Below, piece by piece: positions 34,711 through 43,756 of a stretch of DNA of 58,422 nucleotides. Every line of letters begins with the position of its first letter. Position 1 is the first letter of the stretch. The position numbers and the translations under genes are program-made. Source of the DNA: Lachnospiraceae bacterium (lineage in GTDB: Bacteria; Bacillota; Clostridia; Lachnospirales; Lachnospiraceae); contig JAUNGD010000018.1 of the NCBI GenBank assembly GCA_030524705.1, positions 1-58,422 on the forward strand. The letters are read 5' to 3'. The notes beneath the pieces were generated by a model. It did no database searches. It was not told the origin of the DNA and was given only the letters and a program-made list of their open reading frames with translations.

Positions 34711-36978
34711 ATGATTATCATACCGATTCACGATATGATTTTATTACCGGGAGTTAGTTTTTATTTTAAAAAAGAGACATACTATCATTGGAGCCCGGAG
34801 CAGGCGAAGCCGGGAGACGATATTTTGTTTCTGCTCCAGCGGGAATCTAAGGAGATTGAGGATTCCCCCGCAGAAAATTTTTATCCGATAGGGTTTTCCG
34901 CCGAGCTGGTTCATATAGATTCAGAAGGGCTTGTTCAGATGAAGGTTCGGAACAGGGTTGACGTTTCGGACATTGAAAATGAAAACGGCGTGCTTTCAGC
35001 TTCTGCCGCGGTACGGCCTGAGATCGAGGACATTTCGGAGGAAGAGCTGAAACGCAGATTTGAACGTGTCCGCGGGGCGTATCTTCAGTTTGTCCAGAAT
35101 TTCCAGTGGGGCGTATGGGCGAGAAATATCATTCTCCGGTGGAGCAGCCTGGAGGAAATGATCTGTTCCTCCGCAGGCTATTTGAATCTTCCATGGCCGG
35201 ATAAGTATGCGATCATGGCGGAGGATTCGCTGGAGAAGCGGAGCGAGATGATCGAGCACGCGATTTACAGCTTTATCGAGGAAAGCAAGGTGGCGGAGGA
35301 GGCCCAGGAAGCGCAGCAGGAGAGCCATGAGCAGACGTACCGGGAAGCAGCGATCAGGAAGCAGCTTGGTTTCCTGCAGAAGCAGCTGGAGGAGATGCAT
35401 CCTGAGAATGTGTCGGATATTCGGATGTTTGAGGAAAAGCTGGAGGCCTCCGGCATGAACGAGACCGCCAGGAAAGAGGCGGATAAGGTGCTGAACCGCA
35501 TGAAGCAGGAGGGCAAGGAGGGTCATGAGTACGGGATGCTGTATGATTACCTCGATTTTGTGACAAGCCTTTCCTGGAAGAAGGAGGCGGTGCCGGAGAT
35601 TGATCTGACAAAGGCCCAGGCGGTGCTGGATGCGGATCATTACGGGATGGAGCGGGTGAAGGAGCGCATCATACAGCAGATCGCGGTGATGGCCCTGAAT
35701 CAGAAGCAGTCCGGCTCCATTTTACTTTTCGTGGGCGCTCCCGGCACCGGAAAGACGAGTATCGGACAGAGCATTGCCCGGGCGCTGGACCGGAAATACG
35801 TGCGGATCAGTCTCGGAGGTATCCGGGATGAGGCTGAGATCCGGGGACACCGCAGGACATATATAGGAGCCATGCCGGGGCGTATCATGGAGGGAATGAA
35901 GCGAAGCGGCACATCAAATCCGGTCATGGTGCTGGACGAGGTGGATAAGCTTGCAAAGGATTACGGCGGAGATCCGGCCAGCGCATTGCTGGAGGTGCTG
36001 GACCCGGAACAGAACGGGACCTTTACGGACCATTATATGAATGTTCCTTATGATCTTTCGGACGTCCTGTTTGTCTGCACGGCCAATACTGTCGATACGA
36101 TACCGGAGCCTCTGCTGAACCGGATGGAGGTGATCCAGTTCCCGGGATACACGGCTCTTGAGAAAATGCAGATTGCTAAAAAACATCTGCTGCCGAAGGT
36201 TATGGAGGACACCGGTATCCGTCCCCGGACCCTGAAGGTGACGGATGAGGCGCTCCGCCGGATCATCGACGAATACACGATGGAATCAGGTGTGCGGGGG
36301 CTGAAAAAGCAGATCGGTACGCTGTGCAGATATGCGGCGGTGAAGCTGGTAAAGGGCGAGCAGAAGAGCGTTACGGTAAGCGCAAAGCGTCTGCCGGATT
36401 ATCTTGGCAGCCAGCGCACGTATCACGATAAAAAGATCGAAGAGGCGGTTCCGGGAGTAGTGACCGGACTGGCCTGGACCAGCGCCGGAGGAGAGATCCT
36501 GTTTGTGGAGTCAAGGCTGATTCCGGGCAGCGGCAATCTGATTATTACGGGACAGCTTGGCGACGTCATGAAGGAGTCGGTACAGATCGCGGTCAGCCTG
36601 GTGAAGGCCTTGTACCCGGAGGAGGCCGGGAAGCTGAAGGAGAATGACTTGCACATTCATGTGCCCGCGGGAGCTGTTCCGAAGGACGGCCCCTCCGCCG
36701 GGATCACGATTGTCACGGCTCTGGTCTCCCTGCTGACGGAGCGAAGCGTCAGCACGGAGCTTGCCATGACCGGGGAGATTTCCCTGAGAGGCAGCGTCCT
36801 TCCCATCGGAGGGCTCCCGGAAAAGCTGATGGCGGCGCAGCGGGCAGGAATTACCCGGGTGCTGATTCCGGCTGACAACGCGGCAGACCTGAAGGAGGTC
36901 GCAGAGGAAGTGAAGAAGAAGCTGAAAATCATTCCGGTAAAGAGGATGACAGACGTATTGGAGATCGCTTTTTCCTGA
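34711..36978 (+). CDS. lon: ATP-dependent protease Lon
   Basis: 755 aa from the ATG behind AGAGGTGAT; the in-frame ATG at 34684 lies inside the CIRCE site. An N-terminal substrate domain (LAN; 1-190) and a helical region lead to an AAA+ domain with Walker A GAPGTGKT near 342. The C-terminal protease has the Ser662/Lys705 dyad (PKDGPSAG, GGLPEK). Lon degrades misfolded and regulatory proteins. The LAN domain is somewhat shorter and diverged compared with E. coli Lon (784 aa). Heat-shock control by HrcA is predicted from the CIRCE site. ftsH follows after 97 bases. Confidence 0.96.
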   Translation: MIIIPIHDMILLPGVSFYFKKETYYHWSPEQAKPGDDILFLLQRESKEIEDSPAENFYPIGFSAELVHIDSEGLVQMKVRNRVDVSDIENENGVLSASAAVRPEIEDISEEELKRRFERVRGAYLQFVQNFQWGVWARNIILRWSSLEEMICSSAGYLNLPWPDKYAIMAEDSLEKRSEMIEHAIYSFIEESKVAEEAQEAQQESHEQTYREAAIRKQLGFLQKQLEEMHPENVSDIRMFEEKLEASGMNETARKEADKVLNRMKQEGKEGHEYGMLYDYLDFVTSLSWKKEAVPEIDLTKAQAVLDADHYGMERVKERIIQQIAVMALNQKQSGSILLFVGAPGTGKTSIGQSIARALDRKYVRISLGGIRDEAEIRGHRRTYIGAMPGRIMEGMKRSGTSNPVMVLDEVDKLAKDYGGDPASALLEVLDPEQNGTFTDHYMNVPYDLSDVLFVCTANTVDTIPEPLLNRMEVIQFPGYTALEKMQIAKKHLLPKVMEDTGIRPRTLKVTDEALRRIIDEYTMESGVRGLKKQIGTLCRYAAVKLVKGEQKSVTVSAKRLPDYLGSQRTYHDKKIEEAVPGVVTGLAWTSAGGEILFVESRLIPGSGNLIITGQLGDVMKESVQIAVSLVKALYPEEAGKLKENDLHIHVPAGAVPKDGPSAGITIVTALVSLLTERSVSTELAMTGEISLRGSVLPIGGLPEKLMAAQRAGITRVLIPADNAADLKEVAEEVKKKLKIIPVKRMTDVLEIAFS

Positions 36979-37011
36979 GACAATTGGAGCCTGCTTTTTC
37001 CGGTGCAGCGC

Positions 37012-37040
37012 TTGAGAGAACGCTCTGCAGCGGATATTAT
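37012..37040 (+). promoter_or_regulatory. candidate promoter of ftsH
   Basis: TTGAGA (37012-37017), 17-base spacer, TATTAT (37035-37040), 35 bases before the start. Confidence 0.55.
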
Positions 37041-37075
37041 AATATTGAAGGGACAGAAAGAAAGGAGGGGGTTAA

Positions 37076-38887
37076 ATGAATGAAATCAAAAAACCCAGAA
37101 AATCTTTGGCATTTTATTATACGATAGGTTTGATCGTAATTTTCCTGATCAATTTTCTGGCGATTCCATATATGGAACAGCGCCGGGTGAAGCAGGTGGA
37201 TTACGGCACCTTTATGTCGATGACGGAGAACCGGGAGATCGGTCAGGTAGAGATACAGGACAATCAGATTCTGTTTACCGATAAGGCGGGAGACCAGATT
37301 TACAAGACCGGGAAAATGGATGACCCGAATCTTGTGGAGCGTCTGCATGCCTCCGGCGCGGAGTTCGCCAGTGAGATCGTAGAGGAGCCATCGCTTCTCA
37401 TGAGCATTCTGATGTCCTGGGTGCTTCCGATGGTGATATTTATACTCATCGGCCAGATGCTGACAAAGAAGCTTATGAACAAGGCCGGCGGCGGGAATTC
37501 CATGATGTTCAACATGGGAAAAAGCAACGCCAAGGTGTATGTGAAATCCTCCGAGGGCATTCGATTTGCGGACGTGGCCGGAGAGGATGAGGCGAAGGAG
37601 AACCTGACGGAGATCGTCGATTATCTGCATACTCCGGGCAAATACAAAGAGATCGGAGCCTCCATGCCGAAGGGCATTCTGCTGGTGGGCCCTCCTGGAA
37701 CGGGTAAAACGATGCTGGCAAAGGCTGTGGCCGGAGAAGCAAACGTGCCGTTTTTCTCTATGTCCGGCTCGGAGTTTGTAGAAATGTTTGTTGGTATGGG
37801 TGCATCCAAGGTTCGGGATTTGTTCAAGCAGGCAAAGGAAAAGGCCCCGTGTATCGTTTTTATTGATGAGATCGACGCCATCGGCAAGAAGCGTGACGGA
37901 CAGATCGGCGGCAACGATGAGCGTGAGCAGACGCTGAACCAGCTTCTGACAGAAATGGACGGATTTGAGGGCAACAACGGCGTGATTATTCTGGCAGCGA
38001 CGAACCGGCCGGAATCCCTGGATCCTGCGCTTACCCGTCCGGGCCGGTTTGACCGCCGGGTTCCGGTGGAGCTTCCTGACCTGAAGGGCCGGGAGGAGAT
38101 TCTTAAGGTGCATGCGAAGAAAATCAAGATCGCAGACAACGTGGATTTCAATAAGATTGCCCGGATGGCCTCGGGAGCCTCGGGAGCAGAGCTGGCCAAT
38201 ATTGTGAACGAGGCGGCGCTGCGGGCAGTGCGGGACGGAAGAAAATTTGCTACTCAGGCCGATATGGAGGAGAGCATTGAGGTCGTTATCGCGGGCTATC
38301 AGAAGAAAAATGCGATCCTGACGACGCAGGAGAAGCTGATTGTCGCTTATCATGAGATCGGTCACGCCCTGGTGGCTGCGAAGCAGACGAATTCGGCTCC
38401 GGTTCAGAAAATCACGATTATTCCGAGAACCTCCGGTGCGCTGGGATACACGATGCAGGTGGAGGAGGGCAACCACTATCTGATGTCAAAGGAAGAGATT
38501 GAGAATAAGATTGCCACGTATACCGGAGGCCGGGCGGCAGAGGAAGTGATTTTCGGCTCCGTGACCACAGGCGCATCCAACGACATTGAGCAGGCAACGA
38601 AGCTTGCCCGGGCCATGATTACCCGGTACGGCATGAGCAAGGACTTTGACATGGTGGCTCTGGAAACTGTCAACAACCAGTATCTCGGCGGAGACGCTTC
38701 TCTCGTATGCTCGGCGGAGACCCAGACGGAGATCGACCGGCAGGTGGTGGAGCTGGTGAAGAAGCAGCATCAGAAGGCGGTGCAGATTCTTCTGGAGAAC
38801 CGTGATAAGCTGGATGAGCTGTCGCAATTCCTGTACGATCGGGAGACAATCACCGGCGAAGAATTTATGAATATTCTGAACAATTAG
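37076..38887 (+). CDS. ftsH: ATP-dependent zinc metalloprotease FtsH
   Basis: 603 aa. AAAGGAGGGGG precedes the ATG. Two TM helices (about 12-32 and 103-125) frame a short extracytoplasmic segment. AAA+ domain with Walker A GPPGTGKT (205-212), [10 protein letters not shown] and [24 protein letters not shown]. The zinc site is HEIGH (426-430), where most FtsH have HEAGH. It is a hexameric quality-control protease for membrane and cytosolic proteins. The pairing with lon makes a proteolysis locus. A second ftsH probably exists elsewhere in the genome (inference: the usual hpt-ftsH context is absent here). Confidence 0.96.
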   Translation: MNEIKKPRKSLAFYYTIGLIVIFLINFLAIPYMEQRRVKQVDYGTFMSMTENREIGQVEIQDNQILFTDKAGDQIYKTGKMDDPNLVERLHASGAEFASEIVEEPSLLMSILMSWVLPMVIFILIGQMLTKKLMNKAGGGNSMMFNMGKSNAKVYVKSSEGIRFADVAGEDEAKENLTEIVDYLHTPGKYKEIGASMPKGILLVGPPGTGKTMLAKAVAGEANVPFFSMSGSEFVEMFVGMGASKVRDLFKQAKEKAPCIVFIDEIDAIGKKRDGQIGGNDEREQTLNQLLTEMDGFEGNNGVIILAATNRPESLDPALTRPGRFDRRVPVELPDLKGREEILKVHAKKIKIADNVDFNKIARMASGASGAELANIVNEAALRAVRDGRKFATQADMEESIEVVIAGYQKKNAILTTQEKLIVAYHEIGHALVAAKQTNSAPVQKITIIPRTSGALGYTMQVEEGNHYLMSKEEIENKIATYTGGRAAEEVIFGSVTTGASNDIEQATKLARAMITRYGMSKDFDMVALETVNNQYLGGDASLVCSAETQTEIDRQVVELVKKQHQKAVQILLENRDKLDELSQFLYDRETITGEEFMNILNN

Positions 38888-38888
38888 C

Positions 38889-39005
38889 GGCAATAATGTA
38901 TAGTATAAATGTAAGTCCTGCTGGCAATAATGTATAGTATAAATGTAAGTCCTGCCGGCAATAAAGTATAGCATAAACGGAAGCCCTGCCGGCAGTAAAG
39001 TGCAG
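38889..39005. repeat. 34-bp tandem repeat, about 3.4 copies
   Basis: Units start at 38889, 38923, 38957 and 38991 (partial). The first two are nearly identical; later ones diverge. Each unit carries TATAGTATAAA and ends CCTGC(t/c). The array fills the first part of the 271-base gap after ftsH; the remainder holds only the promoter of the HPr-like gene. Confidence 0.9.
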
Positions 39006-39094
39006 AATCCGCCCGGATTTTTATTGTCAGAATACAGGGCATGTGATACGGCAAAATGAATAAAAAAACAGAATAAAAATCATCAATTTGTCGA

Positions 39095-39124
39095 TTTACA
39101 GATAATAAGAAGATAAGATATAAT
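39095..39124 (+). promoter_or_regulatory. promoter of the HPr-like gene
   Basis: TTTACA (39095-39100), 18-base spacer, perfect TATAAT (39119-39124). Confidence 0.75.
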
Positions 39125-39158
39125 GATACAAAATTTCATTTCAAGAAAGGAGAAGAGT

Positions 39159-39389
39159 ATGCAGCAGGTATATGTCAAATTTAACAGTGCAGATCAAGTT
39201 AGCCAGTTTGTTAATCAGATTGACCGGTTCGATGTTGATTTTGACCTGGGCTCAGGTCGCAGAACCGTGGATGCAAAATCTATAATGGGGATTCTCGCCT
39301 TGGATTTATCACAACCACTGCAGCTTAGATATGATTCCGAAGATTCAAGAATCAGAGAAAGAATCAGTCCATTTTTAATTGAAGTGTAA
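39159..39389 (+). CDS. Crh-like HPr protein lacking the active-site His
   Basis: 76 aa from the ATG with AAAGGAGA 7 bases upstream. The regulatory Ser region of HPr is intact: VDAKSIMGILALDLS, with Ser41 equal to HPr Ser46. The region that should hold the phosphotransfer motif GxHARPA is replaced by NSADQVSQFVNQ, with no His at all. It thus cannot carry PTS phosphate but may be phosphorylated on Ser by HPr kinase. That is the logic of Bacillus Crh, a catabolite repression co-regulator. The C-terminus is short and diverged. Confidence 0.85.
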   Translation: MQQVYVKFNSADQVSQFVNQIDRFDVDFDLGSGRRTVDAKSIMGILALDLSQPLQLRYDSEDSRIRERISPFLIEV

Positions 39390-39428
39390 TTTTAGCCGGC
39401 GGATGCCGGCACAGAGTATCGGACGCAG

Positions 39429-39461
39429 GAGGAGCTGCTTTGGCAGCTTCTCTACTTTTTT
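39429..39461 (+). terminator. terminator after the HPr-like gene
   Basis: GAGGAGCTGC (39429-39438) pairs with GCAGCTTCTC (39443-39452), TTTG loop, then TACTTTTTT. A separate GCCGGC hairpin at 39395-39410 without a T-run precedes it. Confidence 0.8.
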
Positions 39462-39557
39462 GCCGTGTGTCCAGCGAAGCTGGACCACACTTGCCGGAAA
39501 AGCAGTGCACGAAAGTATTTTATCAGTGAGAAAAGGTTTGGAAAGGAAATTGCGGCG

Positions 39558-40052
39558 ATGAAAATACGGAAAGCAGAGTTAAAAGACTTGCAGGAGCTTT
39601 TGGATATTTACAATTATGAGGTACAAAACGGCGTGGCGACCCTGGATCTGGAGCCGAAAAGCCTGGAGGAGTGGCGGCAGTGGTTCAATGCGCACAATGT
39701 GGAGAATCATCCGCTGTATGTCGCGGAGGCAGTGGGGCGCGTGGCAGGATACGTCAGCCTGTCCTCCTACAGGGCAAAGGAAGCCTATAGATCCACGGTG
39801 GAGCTTTCTGTTTACATAGGGCCGGATTACCGCAGGAGGGGGATCGCTTCTGCGCTGATGGAATTTATTTTAGAAGAAGCGAGAAGAGACAGCAGTATTC
39901 ACAATGTAGTCTCCGTCATCACCAGCGGCAATGAGGCAAGCCGCCGGCTGCACGATAAATTCGGCTTTACTTACTGCGGGACAATCCCCGAGGTGGGGGT
40001 GAAGTTTGGGCGGAAACTCAGTATAGATAATTACAGCCTGCTGGTATCCTAG
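39558..40052 (+). CDS. GNAT acetyltransferase, phosphinothricin-acetyltransferase type
   Basis: 164 aa from the ATG with AAAGGA about 11 bases upstream; 31 upstream in-frame codons run into the preceding terminator and are not used. MKIRKAELKDLQELLDIYN opens the fold, ELSVYIGPDYRRRGIASALM holds the CoA loop, and LHDKFGFTYCG is motif B; overall the PAT/MnaT subfamily. It acetylates small amines such as methionine sulfone or phosphinothricin analogues in relatives. It is monocistronic, ending at a terminator shared with the ATP-grasp operon. Confidence 0.93.
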   Translation: MKIRKAELKDLQELLDIYNYEVQNGVATLDLEPKSLEEWRQWFNAHNVENHPLYVAEAVGRVAGYVSLSSYRAKEAYRSTVELSVYIGPDYRRRGIASALMEFILEEARRDSSIHNVVSVITSGNEASRRLHDKFGFTYCGTIPEVGVKFGRKLSIDNYSLLVS

Positions 40053-40068
40053 AAAGACGGCAAAAAAT

Positions 40069-40109
40069 AACTGCACGCGTCAATGACCTTTTTCATTCGG
40101 CGTGCAGTT
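40069..40109. terminator. bidirectional terminator between convergent genes
   Basis: AACTGCACGC (40069-40078) pairs perfectly with GCGTGCAGTT (40100-40109). AAAAAATA on the left gives the U-run for the minus-strand operon; GTATTT follows on plus. Confidence 0.8.
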
Positions 40110-40120
40110 GTATTTATAGA

Positions 40121-41317
40121 CTATTCATTACATTTCAAAATATCATTATAGAAATCATTCATCTCTTTCTGTGAGCTGAACACCGCCACATACATCTGAT
40201 TTCCCATTGCACCGGAGAGCACATCAGGAATCCGTTCCATCATTTTCATATTCTTGCCGTATTTTTCAATGATGTCCGTATGGCTCATGGCGAAATCCTT
40301 TCCATCCCGGCGTCCGGCAAATGCACAGTAGGCGTGTTTTCCAATGGGCATGGTGGAGCGGTCGAATGCGATCATGTCCGCCCAGATCTTGTAAACGTCG
40401 GTGCTGTGAGCAAAGTCGATCATGTCGGGGGTGACGCCGCCGCTGGGCCGCATGTTTACCTCCAGGGCTACCAGATCGCCCTTTTTGCCGAGACCCTCCT
40501 GATCCTTCAGGAGACGGAAAAACTCAAAGTGTACGAAACGGCTCTTTACCCCGAAGCTCTTTACAGTGGCGCGTCCGGCTGCCCGGGTATCCTCCGGCAG
40601 CTTTTTCAGGATATAGAAAATGGAGTTGTCAGATTTGTTGACAATGTCCATAATGGACATCGGCGTGATGTTGCCGGTCTCGAACATCGGCTCTCCGTTG
40701 GAGTCAATGATGGCGTCGTAGGAGTTGACCTCTCCGTTTACGAACTCTTCCATAATATAGGAGGTGTCCGGCCATTTTACATCATAGAACTGCTTCATCT
40801 GTTCTTCATTTTCGATTTTGAAGGTGTGGGACGCGCCTACGCCGTTGTCCGGCTTGGCCACCACCGGATAACCGACCTTTTCGGCAAAGGCCAGACCGTT
40901 TTCCAGGGTATCCACCATATGGTAGCGGGCCACCGGAATGCCGGCTTTTTTATAAAATTCCTTCATTTTGGATTTGAATTTCACATGCGGAATATCGGAT
41001 ACCTGGAAGCCCGAGGTGATGTTGAAATCGGTGCGGAGCTTTGCGTCGCGCTCCAGCCAGTATTCGTTGTTGGACTCCAGCCAGTCGATCCGGCCGTGCT
41101 TGAAGATGAAAAATGCAACGGCGCGGTATACCTCGTCTTCGTTTTCAAGGTTGCTGACCTTGTAGTATTCGTTCAGGCTTTCTTTTAAATTGTCGCTCAG
41201 CTCGTCGTAGGGCTGATCGCCGATTCCCAGTACGTTCAGGCCGTTCTTTTTCAGCTCACGGCAGAACATCCAGTAGTTTGTGGGAAAATTCGGTGAGATA
41301 AAGATAAAATTTTTCAT
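40121..41317 (-). CDS. ATP-grasp domain protein
   Basis: 398 aa, cytoplasmic. Residues ~110-320 form an ATP-grasp fold: the substrate-binding Lys loop GYPVVAKPDNGVGASHTF, YIMEEFVNGE as the adenine-contact strand, and ALEVNMRPSGG with the Glu-x-Asn metal ligands. An N-terminal preATP-grasp domain (FIFISPNFPTNYW) precedes it. The family ligates a carboxylate to an amine, alcohol or thiol. The substrate is not known; the two downstream-coded hydrolases in the same operon suggest a small acyl- or peptide-like product. It is last in the minus-strand operon. Confidence 0.9.
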   Translation of the reverse strand: MKNFIFISPNFPTNYWMFCRELKKNGLNVLGIGDQPYDELSDNLKESLNEYYKVSNLENEDEVYRAVAFFIFKHGRIDWLESNNEYWLERDAKLRTDFNITSGFQVSDIPHVKFKSKMKEFYKKAGIPVARYHMVDTLENGLAFAEKVGYPVVAKPDNGVGASHTFKIENEEQMKQFYDVKWPDTSYIMEEFVNGEVNSYDAIIDSNGEPMFETGNITPMSIMDIVNKSDNSIFYILKKLPEDTRAAGRATVKSFGVKSRFVHFEFFRLLKDQEGLGKKGDLVALEVNMRPSGGVTPDMIDFAHSTDVYKIWADMIAFDRSTMPIGKHAYCAFAGRRDGKDFAMSHTDIIEKYGKNMKMMERIPDVLSGAMGNQMYVAVFSSQKEMNDFYNDILKCNE

Positions 41318-41347
41318 GATAGCTCCCTCTTTCTTTGGTATTAAATT

Positions 41348-42106
41348 TTATTGCTGATCCAACAGGTACGGAAGAAAATATTCTACCTGTGAATACCACC
41401 AGCACCAGTCATGACAGCAGTCGTAGCCCCAGTAATCCACCCAGGCGTGGATGCCCTTCTGGGCCAGCACGGTATCGAGCTGCCTTGTATAATCCGGCAT
41501 CTCCCAGGGGCCCTGTCCCACACAGATCACGGCCTTTTTCAGATTGTAAAGCTCTATGTACGGGTGATCCTCCGGCATTCCTCCGAGATAATGGATCGGA
41601 GAGTTGTTGTATATGAGATCGTCCATATAGCTGCCGAAGCCGTATTCTGCCGTATAAAGCCCGCTTAAGGCCAGCAGACGGTCAAACAGATCCGGCCTGC
41701 GGAAATAAAGATTCGCCGCGTGGGTAGCGCCAAGGCTGCAGCCGAAGGCCATAATACCGGGATATCCTGTCCAACCGTTGCGCTCGTTGACCATCCACCG
41801 CATAAACGGCACCATTTCATCCGTAATATAGCGGATCCACTGCTCGTAGCGCTCTATGCGCCAGCGCGGGTCCCCTCCGGCGTTCGACCAGGTTTCGCGG
41901 TCCATGGTGTCAATGGAGAATACCATGACATCACCGGTCTCCAGCCAGGGCGCCCACACATCAATCATCTGATAATTTTCAAAATCAAAAAATCGTCCGT
42001 CCTGGCAGGGGATGAACAGGACGGGCCGTCCTGCATGGCCGTAAACCTTACATTCCATGTCCAGGCCCAGCGCCGGGCTGTACTGCTTAAAATACTGGAT
42101 CTCCAT
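41348..42106 (-). CDS. alpha/beta-hydrolase (esterase family) 1
   Basis: 252 aa from the ATG with GGAGG 11 bases upstream; the longer ORF start is inside the preceding gene. Nucleophile elbow GCSLG (Ser124), likely Asp in the 190-220 region and His near WGYDCCHDWCWW at the C-terminus, giving the esterase D/Fes-like triad. No signal peptide. It sits between hydrolase 2 and the ATP-grasp gene, 19 and 30 bases from them, so the three are one operon. The substrate is unknown. The Trp/Cys-rich end is unusual. Confidence 0.85.
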   Translation of the reverse strand: MEIQYFKQYSPALGLDMECKVYGHAGRPVLFIPCQDGRFFDFENYQMIDVWAPWLETGDVMVFSIDTMDRETWSNAGGDPRWRIERYEQWIRYITDEMVPFMRWMVNERNGWTGYPGIMAFGCSLGATHAANLYFRRPDLFDRLLALSGLYTAEYGFGSYMDDLIYNNSPIHYLGGMPEDHPYIELYNLKKAVICVGQGPWEMPDYTRQLDTVLAQKGIHAWVDYWGYDCCHDWCWWYSQVEYFLPYLLDQQ

Positions 42107-42125
42107 ATGATATTTCCTCCTATTT

Positions 42126-42881
42126 TTAAGAAAACAGCGTTCCCATGAAGAACGGGATCTGCTGCTCCCAGCACGCTTCGCAATGGGTTCCGCCCGGAAC
42201 AATGCGGCTTTCCAGGAGCACGCCCTTTTCCATCAGCGCCGCCGTAAGCCTTGCGAACTGCCGGCGCATGGATGCACGGTCTGCCATTTCCAGCTCGCCG
42301 TAGTCCATATATACGACGGTATTTTCCAGCCTGGAGCTGCGCACCAGCCGTTCCAGCCGCTCCGGCGCAACCCAGATCGAGGGGGAAAGAGCCGCTGCCC
42401 GGGAAAAATAAGCGTTGTATTCCAGAACCGCGTACAGGCTCATCAGGCCCCCCATGGAGCTGCCTGCGATAAAGGTGTGCTCCCGATCCGGCAGGGTGCG
42501 GTACCGCTGGTCGATCCGCTTTTTGAATGTACGCACCATCCAGTCCATGGTGGTCTTGCCCCGGCCCTCGATTTTTCCGAAACCGGCCTCGGAAAAATTG
42601 TAGGGAGAATATTCCTTCAGCCGTCCGTGATCCGGGCTGTGGTTGCATTCTATCGCGGCAATAATCATCTGAGTATTTGTATAGTCCATGTATTCTTTCA
42701 TGCCCCAGCATTTGCCGTAGGTAGCGTCTGAGTCAAAAAATACATTGTGTCCGTCAAACATGTAAAGAACCGGATAGCGTCTTTCCGGATCATAGCTGTA
42801 AGAGTCCGGCAAGTAGATATAAACGCCGCGTTCTTCACTTCCTGTCAGCTCGGGAATGGTAATGTTCCATTTCTCTACCAT
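42126..42881 (-). CDS. alpha/beta-hydrolase (enterochelin-esterase-like) 2
   Basis: 251 aa from the ATG 5 bases after GGAGG; the ORF is open 4 codons further. The fold signature is YIYLPDSYSYDPERRYPVLYMFDG, typical of the Fes/IroE/esterase D family. The nucleophile is Ser142 in GSSMGG and the His is probably in GGTHCEACW near the C-terminus. No signal peptide, so cytoplasmic. It is the first gene of the operon. Siderophore ester hydrolysis is known in the family, but nothing here ties it to iron. Confidence 0.88.
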   Translation of the reverse strand: MVEKWNITIPELTGSEERGVYIYLPDSYSYDPERRYPVLYMFDGHNVFFDSDATYGKCWGMKEYMDYTNTQMIIAAIECNHSPDHGRLKEYSPYNFSEAGFGKIEGRGKTTMDWMVRTFKKRIDQRYRTLPDREHTFIAGSSMGGLMSLYAVLEYNAYFSRAAALSPSIWVAPERLERLVRSSRLENTVVYMDYGELEMADRASMRRQFARLTAALMEKGVLLESRIVPGGTHCEACWEQQIPFFMGTLFS

Positions 42882-42913
42882 AATTGCCTCCAATCTATTT
42901 CCTTTACCACGTT

Positions 42914-42942
42914 ACTATAGCATAAGGCATCGTAAATAGCAA
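42914..42942 (-). promoter_or_regulatory. promoter of the hydrolase/ATP-grasp operon
   Basis: On the minus strand TTGCTA (42942-42937), 17-base spacer, TATAGT (42919-42914), in the gap divergent to the two-component genes. Confidence 0.7.
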
Positions 42943-42991
42943 TTTTAATCTTTAAAATATGTCTTTTGGATATAAAAAGGATATATTGTCG

Positions 42992-43000
42992 TGGTATGAT
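42992..43000 (+). promoter_or_regulatory. extended -10 promoter of the response regulator
   Basis: TGGTATGAT at 42992-43000, an extended -10 (TGn plus TATGAT); no good -35 at 17 bases. The in-frame ATG at 42959 lies upstream of this site and cannot be the start from it. Confidence 0.45.
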
Positions 43001-43087
43001 AATGACACAGAAGAGAGGAAACGAAAGAACAATGAAAATAAAGAAGGAATTCTGATTTTACGAAGAGAAAGACCGGGAGAAACGAAG

Positions 43088-43756
43088 ATGAAGCTGCTGA
43101 TTGTGGAGGATGACCGTCTGATGCAGGAGGTCATTGCAGACTATTTTGGGAGTAAGGGATGGGAGACGGAGGCGGCCGGAGACGGCGAGTTGGCGCTGGA
43201 AAAATGGGAGCAGGAGCATTTTCAGCTCGTGCTGCTGGATGTGATGATGCCGGGAATGAACGGCTTTACCGTTTGCAGAAAAATACGGGAGCGCAGCGAT
43301 GTACCGGTCATCTTTATCACGGCCCGGGCCATGGAGGAGGATGAGCTGCACGGCTATTCCCTGGGAGCGGACGATTACGTGACAAAGCCGTTTTCCCTGC
43401 CGGTGCTGTACGCAAAGGCCATGGCGCTTATGGGGCGCGTCCGGGGAGATGCCCCTCACCGGAGAATACGCTGCGGCTGCATCGAGGCAGACGTGAGGAC
43501 CCATGAGGTGTGGGTCCGGGGCGAGCGCTGCATTCTTCCGCCCATCGAATATGGAATGCTGCTGTTTTTTATGGAGAATCCCAATCGGGTGTTTGGCCGG
43601 GAGCAGCTTCTGATCCGCTTCTGGGGATATGATTTTGAGGGAAACGAGAGGATTGTTGACAACCATATCAAAAAGCTGCGAAAAGCCTTGGGGGATTGCG
43701 GCGGGATGATACAAACGGTGAGAAAAGCCGGTTATCGAATGGCGGTGGTAAAATGA
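43088..43756 (+). CDS. OmpR-family response regulator
   Basis: 222 aa from the ATG preceded by GGGAGA; 43 in-frame upstream codons overlap the promoter. Receiver with acidic pair ED (7-8), Asp51 (LLDVMMPG), FITAR and VTKPF; winged helix with WGYDFEGNERIVDNHIKKLRKAL and GYRM end. It overlaps the kinase gene by 4 bases (ATGA), so the two are a coupled two-component system. The divergent hydrolase/ATP-grasp operon is a candidate target by position only. Confidence 0.94.
   Translation: MKLLIVEDDRLMQEVIADYFGSKGWETEAAGDGELALEKWEQEHFQLVLLDVMMPGMNGFTVCRKIRERSDVPVIFITARAMEEDELHGYSLGADDYVTKPFSLPVLYAKAMALMGRVRGDAPHRRIRCGCIEADVRTHEVWVRGERCILPPIEYGMLLFFMENPNRVFGREQLLIRFWGYDFEGNERIVDNHIKKLRKALGDCGGMIQTVRKAGYRMAVVK

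Noticed and set aside
37037-38476. Minus-strand ORF of 479 codons opposite ftsH
   Set aside because: Mirror frame of ftsH; Leu/His/Arg-rich low-complexity translation without known motifs.
38889-39005. 34-bp array as a CRISPR
   Set aside because: Units are directly adjacent without spacers and diverge in order; no cas genes nearby.
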